A DNA stretch of 5,920 bases from Bacteroidetes bacterium 4572_114 (lineage in GTDB: Bacteria; Bacteroidota; Bacteroidia; Bacteroidales; 4484-276): NCBI GenBank assembly GCA_002254335.1, contig NIVA01000216.1:1-5920 (forward strand), given 5' to 3'. The translations under genes were made by a program, and so were the position numbers. How positions within the stretch are numbered: position 1 is the first letter of the stretch; the number at the start of each line of letters is the position of its first letter. The notes beneath the pieces were generated by a model. That model worked only from the letters and a program-made list of their open reading frames with translations, searched no databases and was not told where the DNA came from. Below, one piece after another: positions 1-5,452 of the stretch.

Positions 1-2051
1 GTATATTTGAAGGATTCCTGATAAACAGCAGGCTCGAACATAATCCCGAAACCAAAATTAAAGAAGTCGATCCCATTTCTGTCCAAGTGCTCCCACATTG
101 AGCCGGCCTCGTTGTAGTCTTCGGGATAAATGGCCCCTGCCGAACCGGTCATGGCATAAATGCCGGGCGCATCCGAATTGTATTTAAAACTCCTGTTGCC
201 ACCATAACTGGCCGGTGTGTTGGTCTCCACCCATTCGTTGGGATAGGTGTTCACCAGCCAGCGGTGGCCATCGGCCGAAACATCCGAATCCACATAAAAA
301 TTATCTGAAATGGCAAAATCACGGGCCAGCTTCAGGTGGTTGGGCATTACCGTTGCCCCTTGCACCGAATCGGCCTTGGCCCGGTTTGTAAAGCTGGCAT
401 TGTGGCCATAGCGTGCAATGGATGGATCGCCATCCCCTTTTTCTATCTGCCCGAAAATTTCATCATAAGTACGGTTTTCTTTCGAGATAAAAACAATATA
501 CTTAATAGGTGATTCTTTTTGTCCGCCGAAAAGTGGAATAGGGTTTTTTTTCCTCCATTGGTGTTTTGGATCATCAGAACAGGAAATTTGAAAATTATTT
601 TGGATGACCTTTTCTGTCAGTTTTTTTAGTTCTTCATCGGTAGGGATGTCGATGATTTGCACATTGCCTTTCATCAGGCTGCCGATATATGTCCCTTCAG
701 GCCCCGGCTTAAAATCCCTCCCACCATTTGGCCCGCTGCCAAAACCTTTTGCGTTGGCAACAATCAGTTTCTTCCCATCGGGCGTAACTTTCAGTTTGGA
801 CGGGAACCATCCTGCCGGAATATGGCCAACCACTTTCAGGGATGGGATATCAATTACACCAATTGCATTGATGCCCGGTTCGGCAACATAAAGGCGTTTC
901 TGGTCAGGTGAAATTGCCAGGCCAAAAGGGATTACACCACGAAAACGTTTGATGGCTTCGTGTGGTTTAAGATAAATTTCGGTAATGATGGTATCGTGAT
1001 GCGGGCCGATAACTGAAATATTGTCGTTGTTGCCATTGCTCACAAAAACATATTCATCCGTTGCAACTATTGAGTTAGGGCTTGAGCCGCCCACAGCAGG
1101 GATACCTTCGACCAATTCCCCCACAAGGTGGCCGGTTTTAATCTTCGCCGTAACATGGGCGGCTTCGGGATTGGAGGTTTCGATGGCCCAAACCGAAAAT
1201 GATTCGGGAATGTTAGGATCGCCCAACCCGTGTACTTTAACGCTATCGGTGCGGAACCCATATTTTGCTTCATCGGTATTATATCCAAATGGAGGAAATT
1301 TCAATCCCTTCTGGTTTTCGTTTTCCATTTCTATTGGCTTGTATTCAAACATACCAACATTGGCAACATAAACTTTGCGCCCGTCAGGCGAAAGGGCAAT
1401 ACCAAAAGGGTAACGTCCAACACCAACGGCTTTAATTACTTCAAGCGATTTGGTGTTGATAATCAAAACCCGAAACTGAATCTGATCAACCGCATAAAGC
1501 CATTTCCCATTCTTCGACAGCACCATATCACCGATATAGCCATCCTTAACTTTCCTGCCCTTGGCAGTGACAGAGCAATCGATAAACCCGGTTTTATTGC
1601 CGGTTTGAGCATTAAATAAATAGATGCCGTTTTCCTGCCCCCCGGCAACGTAAATGGTAGTTTGATCGGGCGAAATGGCCAAACCCATAAATACAGAACT
1701 TATCACACCCTTATCACTGAACGGGCCAGGTGGGACTTGCTGTACCAATGGATTTGTTGACAGTAAATCCCTGATTATTGAGATGGATAACGGCCTGGTA
1801 CCTGAATTGGCCGTTACTGCAATGTTTCCATCGTTGCTAATCTCCAGGCCGTAAGGGTGGGGCGCCACCGGAATAGTTACGCCAGCCGGCGTTATTAACC
1901 TTCCATTGGGGATGATCGTTATGCCGGATTTATTTATTTGAGTTGGCAATTCTCCTGCCGGTGCGTTAAGCACGGTAATTTTTGGTTGATGCGTACAGGA
2001 GGTTATGATGATTGCCAGGAAAAATACAAGAATTTTGATTAGTGAGTTCAT
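1..2051 (-). CDS. Lipoprotein with YVTN-type beta-propeller and phosphoesterase (alkaline phosphatase superfamily) domain, 3' end outside window
   Basis: The frame is open from the ATG at 2051 to the left edge: 683 codons with no stop or frameshift, so the C-terminus is missing. Residues 1-19 form a lipoprotein signal peptide: a hydrophobic stretch ends in IITSC, so Cys19 would be lipidated and the protein anchored outside the inner membrane. Residues about 40-440 carry propeller strand repeats: YGLEISNDG near 66, LAISPDQTTIYVAGG near 123, IALSPDGRKVYVANVG near 217, LAISPDQKRLYVAEPG near 376 and LKVTPDGKKLIVANAKG near 417. The phosphoesterase domain follows, with KENRTYDEIFG at 524-534 (Glu-Asn as expected for a metal ligand pair) and DNFYVDSDVSADGHRW at about 583-598; Ser592 is a plausible nucleophile by analogy with the family. 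This order matches proteins annotated as bifunctional YncE family/alkaline phosphatase family protein. Substrate is unknown; a phosphomonoester or phosphodiester is inferred. The ATG is the first codon of a good signal peptide, with an A/U-rich leader and no clear Shine-Dalgarno sequence. Confidence 0.9.
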   Translation of the reverse strand, partial: MNSLIKILVFFLAIIITSCTHQPKITVLNAPAGELPTQINKSGITIIPNGRLITPAGVTIPVAPHPYGLEISNDGNIAVTANSGTRPLSISIIRDLLSTNPLVQQVPPGPFSDKGVISSVFMGLAISPDQTTIYVAGGQENGIYLFNAQTGNKTGFIDCSVTAKGRKVKDGYIGDMVLSKNGKWLYAVDQIQFRVLIINTKSLEVIKAVGVGRYPFGIALSPDGRKVYVANVGMFEYKPIEMENENQKGLKFPPFGYNTDEAKYGFRTDSVKVHGLGDPNIPESFSVWAIETSNPEAAHVTAKIKTGHLVGELVEGIPAVGGSSPNSIVATDEYVFVSNGNNDNISVIGPHHDTIITEIYLKPHEAIKRFRGVIPFGLAISPDQKRLYVAEPGINAIGVIDIPSLKVVGHIPAGWFPSKLKVTPDGKKLIVANAKGFGSGPNGGRDFKPGPEGTYIGSLMKGNVQIIDIPTDEELKKLTEKVIQNNFQISCSDDPKHQWRKKNPIPLFGGQKESPIKYIVFISKENRTYDEIFGQIEKGDGDPSIARYGHNASFTNRAKADSVQGATVMPNHLKLARDFAISDNFYVDSDVSADGHRWLVNTYPNEWVETNTPASYGGNRSFKYNSDAPGIYAMTGSAGAIYPEDYNEAGSMWEHLDRNGIDFFNFGFGIMFEPAVYQESFKY

Positions 2052-2080
2052 GGGTATTTTTTTATTTCATGCGGTTTTTA

Positions 2081-2171
2081 GGGCGGCTGAACCAGGCTTT
2101 CCGTTCTACCCGCCTTGCACCAGTTGTATTTTTGTAAGTGGTACGGGGTCTTCGTTCCTCAGCCTCCGCCC
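2081..2171 (-). promoter_or_regulatory. Nested inverted repeat, possible structured 5' leader RNA of the lipoprotein gene
   Basis: Three nested stems can be drawn. The outer stem pairs GGGCGG (2081-2086) with CCGCCC (2166-2171) and CTGA (2087-2090) with TCAG (2159-2162), ten pairs with a three-base bulge at 2163-2165. A second stem pairs ACCCG (2108-2112) with CGGGGT (2144-2149), with one bulged base. A third pairs GCACCA (2117-2122) with TGGTAC (2139-2144). One pair of the third stem is a G-U wobble only in minus-strand RNA and would be a C-A mismatch in plus-strand RNA, which slightly favours a minus-strand transcript. The element ends about 29 bases before the lipoprotein ATG, where a leader could affect translation. 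It could instead be a dispersed genomic repeat; I cannot assign it to a known RNA family. Confidence 0.4.
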
Positions 2172-2264
2172 ACCAACAAAAAAATCAACTGCTGCTTCAC
2201 CGGGGTGCCACTCCAATCCTTGCCGCATCTTTATCCATTTAAATTATTTCTGTCAGTGTTTTTA

Positions 2265-2293
2265 CAAAGATGGTTAATTGAGGCGAGAAACAA
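2265..2293 (-). promoter_or_regulatory. Candidate Bacteroidota-type promoter for the lipoprotein gene
   Basis: Read on the minus strand, CATCTTTG (2265-2272) matches five of the six fixed positions of the Bacteroidota -7 box TAnnTTTG. A TTG (2291-2293) lies 18 bases upstream, close to the usual -33 spacing. Transcription from here would give a leader of about 200 bases that includes the nested inverted repeat. The match is imperfect and the region is AT-rich, so chance is possible. Confidence 0.35.
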
Positions 2294-2372
2294 TGCTTTT
2301 TTTTAGAAAAACCTTTCCCGTACAAATGAAAACAATAATAAATCATCAATAGAAAATAATAAATTAACATAT

Positions 2373-2380
2373 TATCTTTG
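2373..2380 (+). promoter_or_regulatory. Bacteroidota -7 promoter box for the 147-residue hypothetical gene
   Basis: TATCTTTG is an exact match to the Bacteroidota consensus TAnnTTTG and lies 22 bases before the first ATG, implying a short leader. No TTTG/TTG -33 box is visible at the expected distance; the upstream stretch is just A/T-rich. Position and exact match make it the best promoter candidate in the window. Confidence 0.6.
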
Positions 2381-2395
2381 CACAAAATTAAGCAT

Positions 2396-2400
2396 AAGGA
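2396..2400 (+). promoter_or_regulatory. Ribosome binding site AAGGA
   Basis: AAGGA lies two bases before the ATG at 2403 and five bases before the ATG at 2406. The second spacing is nearer to normal, so this site suggests that the adjacent second ATG may be the true start. It is the only clear purine-rich Shine-Dalgarno-like site next to a start in this window. Confidence 0.45.
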
Positions 2401-2402
2401 AA

Positions 2403-2846
2403 ATGATGGATAACCCAAACGATTCTTTTGAAAATGACCTGGAACAATTGATCAGGTTATTTAAGAAAATTAAAACCAAAACAACAAGCGGGCAGTTTGC
2501 GCACCTTGACCCCGCATTTATGCAGAACCTTGATTTTATCATCAGCAATTATGAGATGATAAAAGGTAATATCCCGAAAGAGATGCTGGGTCAGATGGGA
2601 GTTCCTTTTCAGCAGGTGCTCAGAGGATTTATTAATCAGCTTAAGCAAGAACTGGGCGAGGATTTTGATAATGACATTGAAGTTGCAGCCGAAACCAAAA
2701 CCTTAGAAAAAACTGAAAGGACCGAACTGGCCAACGACATTGAAAAGATTGATATGATGTTGAAAAATCCGGGGCTGAGCGAAGAAGATATTGATGCCCT
2801 GCTTGATAAAAGAAGCGATTTGCAAAAAGACAGGGGAGAGGGTTAA
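2403..2846 (+). CDS. Hypothetical protein, acidic and helix-rich, 147 residues
   Basis: I do not recognise this protein. It has no signal peptide, no membrane segment and no cysteine, so it is probably a soluble cytoplasmic protein. The N-terminal part (about 9-27) looks like an amphipathic helix, LEQLIRLFKKIKTKT. A middle segment (about 37-85) contains NLDFIISNYEMIKGNIPKEM and LRGFINQLKQEL, also helical. The C-terminal third (about 90-145) is rich in Glu, Asp and Lys and could form a helical hairpin or coiled coil, with KNPGLSEEDIDALLDKRSDL near 121-140. Codon use resembles that of its neighbours. It has an exact -7 box and an AAGGA site upstream; the start is either 2403 or the next codon, 2406. 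It is transcribed away from the lipoprotein gene and toward dsbD, so the context gives no functional hint. A tandem repeat begins four bases after the stop. Confidence 0.8.
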   Translation: MMDNPNDSFENDLEQLIRLFKKIKTKTTSGQFAHLDPAFMQNLDFIISNYEMIKGNIPKEMLGQMGVPFQQVLRGFINQLKQELGEDFDNDIEVAAETKTLEKTERTELANDIEKIDMMLKNPGLSEEDIDALLDKRSDLQKDRGEG

Positions 2847-2850
2847 GGGA

Positions 2851-2949
2851 TGGAAGAATGGAAGAATGGAAGAATGGAAGAATGGAAGGTTGGAAGAATG
2901 GAAGAATGGAAGGTTGGAAGAATGGAGTAATGGAGTAATGGAGTAATGG
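2851..2949. repeat. 8-bp tandem repeat, 12 units of TGGAAGAA and variants
   Basis: Twelve consecutive 8-bp units fill 2851-2946, followed by TGG. With A=TGGAAGAA, B=TGGAAGGT and C=TGGAGTAA, the order is AAAABAABACCC. The two AAB blocks make a 24-bp higher-order period. Because 24 is divisible by three, the minus strand stays open and gives a repetitive Phe/His/Ser/Leu/Pro peptide (frame 2703-2957), which I take as an artefact. Similar arrays are a feature I associate with Bacteroidota intergenic DNA; function is unknown. Confidence 0.95.
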
Positions 2950-3087
2950 GTTGCCAATACTTAAAGAGTTGAGTGTAGAAAACTGACTGACAGTTGCCCT
3001 ATAAATTATCCAATGAAACTAAAGCTTTGTGGATGTCCGATGTTACTATGTCATTAAACAATAGCACTTCAGTCATTTACACACCCG

Positions 3088-3144
3088 GTAACCTGAAACC
3101 TGCCTGCCCGCCGAAGCGAAGCGAAGGAGGGAAACCCGAAACCC
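3088..3144. repeat. GAAACCY heptamer array split by a GC-rich imperfect hairpin
   Basis: Two heptamers, GTAACCT (3088-3094) and GAAACCT (3095-3101), are followed by a 29-base GC-rich segment (3102-3130) and then two more heptamers, GAAACCC (3131-3137) and GAAACCC (3138-3144). The segment contains CCCGCC (3107-3112), a GAAGCGAAGCGAA middle and GGAGG(G) (3126-3131), which pair with one mismatch as a stem. The heptamer phase resumes exactly after the segment, which looks like an insertion into an older array. On the minus strand this lies about 25 bases after the original dsbD stop, but no U-tract follows, so it is not a standard terminator. Confidence 0.65.
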
Positions 3145-3168
3145 AAGTTAATATGATATAAATAATTG

Positions 3169-3270
3169 TTATTCCCTCTTCCTGAACTCCTCGCTGCCGC
3201 GATCAAGAAAATCAACAAATTCATTTACATCCAAATCATACGCACGTGGACTGACCAGAAGTTCCCCATC
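3169..3270 (-). pseudogene. dsbD: Out-of-frame true C-terminus of dsbD
   Basis: In a different minus-strand frame from the main dsbD frame, 3270 down to the TAA at 3169-3171 encodes 33 residues beginning DGELLVSPRAYDLDVNEF and ending SEEFRKRE. This is the expected C-terminal strand and helix of a Bacteroidota DsbD thioredoxin domain. It has no start codon of its own in a suitable position and is the stranded end of the gene at 3225-5228. The expected segment joining the two, which should contain the cis-proline loop (consensus like QPYYVLLD), is not present in any frame. Confidence 0.75.
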
Positions 3271-5228
3271 TGAATTTGCAGATCTGCAAACTTTTTGCCT
3301 ACGGTTTTTTTCATTTTCCCATCGTGAGTTGATTTTATCCATTCTTCTTTCGGCAAACGGGTTTTATCATCAACATACATGGCAACCACTACATAATCAT
3401 TACGCAGCCTCTTTAAAACTGCAGGGTCTGACCAAACGTTGGCCTCCATTTCGCGGCAGTTCACACAGCCATGCCCGGTGAAGTCGATAAAAACAGGTTT
3501 GTTCAATGCTTTGGCACATGCCAACCCCTGGTCGTAATCAAAGTACCCTTCCAATCCATGTGGCAGGTGAAGGAAATCATTGTACTTTGGCCGTTCGCAC
3601 CCTTCGATTTTTTTTATTTCGCCCGTGCCCCCAAATGAGGCAACCTTTAAGTTGTCCCTTACAATTTTATTTACATCAAAATCGTGGGTTTGCTGTGGTG
3701 GCATATAGCCGGAGAGAGCCTTAAGGGGAGCTCCAAACATGCCCGGGACCATATAAACCACAAACGAAAATGTAATGATTGCAAAAATGGCACGGGGTAC
3801 GCTGATGTATGGAAGGTCGCTGTCGTGGGCAAATTTCAGTTTCCCCAGGAGATAAAACCCCATCAGGGTAAAAATGACGATCCAAAAAGCCAGGTAAACT
3901 TCCCTGTCTAAAATCCCCCAGTGATAGGTTTGGTCGGCGATACTTAAAAATTTCAGCCCCAGGGCAAGCTCCAGGAACCCAAGCACTACTTTCACCGAGT
4001 TGAGCCATCCGCCCGATTTAGGTAAATTGCTCAACCACGACGGGAAGAATGCAAATAATGTAAAGGGCAGTGCAAAGGCCAATGAAAACCCGAACATCCC
4101 AATAATAGGTTCAAGTACCGCGCCCCCGGCCGATTTTACAAGAATGGCCCCAACAATTGGACCGGTGCACGAAAAGGATACCAACACAAGTGTGAATGCC
4201 ATGAAAAAAGCACCTGTGAAACCGCCTTTATCGGCTTGCATATCGGTTTTATTAATCATCCAGCTTGGCAAAGTTATCTCGAACATACCAAGGAATGAAG
4301 CTGCAAAAAATACAAAAATCAAGAAGAAAAGTACATTGGGCAGCCAATGAGTGCTAAGCCAGTTGGCAAAATTCGCCCCCAGGGTAACAGCAACCACAGT
4401 ACCTATAATAGTATAGATGGCAATAATAGAAAATCCATAAACCAATGCCTGGAATTTTGCTTTTCTCTTATTACCGCTGTCGTGCATAAAAAAGGTAACC
4501 GTCATGGGGATCATCGGAAATACGCATGGGGTAAGTATTGCAGCAAAGCCCGCCAGAAAGGAAAAGAAAAATAACCACCATAAATTAGTATCATCTTTTA
4601 TTTTTCCTTCGGGATCTAATGATGGGGCAGTTACCTCTGATGTAGGTTGCGATGGGCTTTCAGTATTAAAACTAAAATCAAATTCAATTTCCGTGGGGGG
4701 CAAACACTTTTCATCATCACAACACATAAATTCCAGGAAACCGTCAATCGTTAATGGCCCATCGTTCAGGAGCTTGATCCTTTGGGTAAAAACTGCTTCA
4801 TGGCTAAAGAATTTAAGTATCATCTTGAAATTGGGGTCGTATTCCTTTTCGGGCTCTGTTTCGTTAAACACTACCCGGTAAATTTTACTGCCCTCTCCAT
4901 CAAACCCTTCTTCCTCTTCAATTTTTACATTTTTGTCGATAAACTCAAATCCTTCAAGGTTGTTAAAAAAGAAAGATGTTTTTATCGGGCCGCCATCTTT
5001 AATATTTTGTGAATACAAATGCCATGTATCATCAATGGTTGCAGTGAAAATGAGTTCGGCTTCATTGTTATTGAGAATTTTACTTTCGTATCTCCACTTA
5101 ACCGGTTCGTCAATTTCCGAAAACCCTTGTGTGGCAATAAACAGAAGCATGAGCAATAATGAGAATTGGACCCATGTGCCCGGGGTTTTCATGTTTGCAA
5201 AATAGTCAGTTAGTTGAAATTTTTTCAT
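3225..5228 (-). CDS. dsbD: Thiol:disulfide interchange protein DsbD, 3' end disrupted by deletion and frameshift
   Basis: DsbD carries electrons from cytoplasmic thioredoxin through the inner membrane to periplasmic thiol proteins. Numbering is from the ATG at 5228. A hydrophobic signal segment lies at about 20-36. The periplasmic N-terminal domain follows, with MCCDDEKCLPP; Cys169 and Cys175 fit the catalytic pair. The membrane part (about 217-498) has around eight hydrophobic segments with TPCVFPMIP (Cys235) and SFSCTGPIVG (Cys354), the expected transmembrane cysteine pair. The C-terminal thioredoxin-like domain has FIDFTGHGCVNCREME (Cys588, Cys591). After ADLQI the frame should run into the cis-proline strand; instead it reads 15 unrelated residues to a stop at 3225. 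The real tail is in another frame at 3169-3270. The protein is therefore probably inactive in its last domain, unless this is an assembly error. Start: an in-frame TTG at 5261 is less likely; an ATG at 5192 would give a more compact 25-residue signal peptide and is a serious alternative. tilS lies upstream in the same direction. Confidence 0.9.
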   Translation of the reverse strand: MKKFQLTDYFANMKTPGTWVQFSLLLMLLFIATQGFSEIDEPVKWRYESKILNNNEAELIFTATIDDTWHLYSQNIKDGGPIKTSFFFNNLEGFEFIDKNVKIEEEEGFDGEGSKIYRVVFNETEPEKEYDPNFKMILKFFSHEAVFTQRIKLLNDGPLTIDGFLEFMCCDDEKCLPPTEIEFDFSFNTESPSQPTSEVTAPSLDPEGKIKDDTNLWWLFFFSFLAGFAAILTPCVFPMIPMTVTFFMHDSGNKRKAKFQALVYGFSIIAIYTIIGTVVAVTLGANFANWLSTHWLPNVLFFLIFVFFAASFLGMFEITLPSWMINKTDMQADKGGFTGAFFMAFTLVLVSFSCTGPIVGAILVKSAGGAVLEPIIGMFGFSLAFALPFTLFAFFPSWLSNLPKSGGWLNSVKVVLGFLELALGLKFLSIADQTYHWGILDREVYLAFWIVIFTLMGFYLLGKLKFAHDSDLPYISVPRAIFAIITFSFVVYMVPGMFGAPLKALSGYMPPQQTHDFDVNKIVRDNLKVASFGGTGEIKKIEGCERPKYNDFLHLPHGLEGYFDYDQGLACAKALNKPVFIDFTGHGCVNCREMEANVWSDPAVLKRLRNDYVVVAMYVDDKTRLPKEEWIKSTHDGKMKKTVGKKFADLQIQMGNFWSVHVRMIWM

Positions 5229-5230
5229 GA

Positions 5231-5261
5231 GAAAAGTATATAGGATTTGATTTAACAACAA
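5231..5261 (-). promoter_or_regulatory. Possible promoter close to the dsbD start
   Basis: On the minus strand, TACTTTTC (5231-5238) differs from TAnnTTTG only in the last base, and a TTG (5259-5261) lies 20 bases upstream. If this is a promoter, transcription would begin at or just after the ATG at 5228 and translation would have to start at 5192. The site competes with the exact box at 5352-5359. Confidence 0.25.
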
Positions 5262-5452
5262 TCAGGTTTATTGATTATTATGTTTTAATTTTTTTAAATT
5301 AATTTTTTTCATTCGGTCTAATAGCATTTTGTGCCGGAAAAAATAAAGGCGCAAAAGTAATAATTTTGATTCAAAGGGTATTGGGGGAAAATTTGGGGTC
5401 GCCACGTAGAGCTTGACAAATTGAAACAGAATGCTACGAATACACTAATCAA
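5262..5452. other. tilS-dsbD intergenic region
   Basis: About 190 bases separate the tilS stop from the earliest possible dsbD start. The dsbD-proximal half is extremely A/T-rich, with several T runs at 5281-5310. The tilS-proximal part (about 5395-5450) is of mixed composition and contains a small CGTAG/CTACG inverted repeat (5405-5409 and 5434-5438) without a U-tract. I see no terminator that would clearly separate the two genes. Confidence 0.5.
5352..5359 (-). promoter_or_regulatory. Exact Bacteroidota -7 box upstream of dsbD
   Basis: Read on the minus strand, CAAAAGTA is TACTTTTG, an exact TAnnTTTG match. It would give a dsbD leader of roughly 115-155 bases depending on the start codon. 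A TTTG (minus strand, 5372-5375) lies 12 bases upstream, too close for a normal -33 box. Since the surrounding DNA is A/T-rich, an isolated match could be chance. Confidence 0.3.

Larger units (their letters stand above)
2052..2402. other. Divergent intergenic region between the lipoprotein gene and the 147-residue hypothetical gene
   Basis: This 351-base gap splits into two parts. From about 2081 to 2230 it is GC-rich and contains a nested inverted repeat. From about 2231 to 2400 it is AT-rich and holds the likely promoters of both divergent genes. No convincing protein gene was found here. A 40-codon minus-strand frame (2106-2228) coincides with the structured part and is not called. Confidence 0.6.
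2847..3168. other. Convergent intergenic region with short tandem repeats
   Basis: This 322-base gap separates the 3' ends of the hypothetical gene and dsbD. It contains an 8-bp tandem array (2851-2949), a plain AT-rich stretch (about 2950-3085) with only a small AACTG/CAGTT inverted repeat at 2981-2995, and a heptamer array with a GC-rich hairpin (3088-3144). No canonical terminator with a strong stem and a U-tract is visible for either gene. No believable coding frame is present. Confidence 0.6.

Noticed and set aside
1230..1619. Plus-strand 129-codon frame and similar frames at 604-911 and 1021-1371
   Set aside because: They are antisense shadows within the lipoprotein gene; the minus-strand frame has clear domain motifs, whereas these read as random composition.
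2106..2228. Minus-strand 40-codon frame beginning MRQGLEWHPGEAAV in the leader of the lipoprotein gene
   Set aside because: It coincides with the nested inverted repeat, has no ribosome binding site and no recognisable domain. An RNA structure or repeat explains the GC-rich composition better, though a leader peptide is not excluded.
2005..2277. Plus-strand frames of 90 and 63 codons over the divergent intergenic region
   Set aside because: They begin antisense to the lipoprotein signal peptide or lie in the structured element, have cysteine/proline-rich atypical composition and show no promoter or ribosome binding site.
2851..2949. Repeat array considered as a CRISPR
   Set aside because: Units are 8 bp, directly adjacent, with no spacers and no cas gene nearby.
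2703..2957. Minus-strand frame of 84 codons with repeated FHSSNLPFF peptides
   Set aside because: It is produced by the 8-bp tandem repeat, whose 24-bp super-period keeps the frame open, and its second half runs antisense to the hypothetical gene. There is no start context or family match.
2981..2995. AACTG-ACTGA-CAGTT inverted repeat as a terminator
   Set aside because: The stem is only five pairs, is not GC-rich and is not followed by a T run on either strand.
3506..5205. Several plus-strand frames of 72-125 codons and a minus-strand 95-codon frame within dsbD
   Set aside because: All overlap well-supported dsbD sequence in other frames and have no family features.
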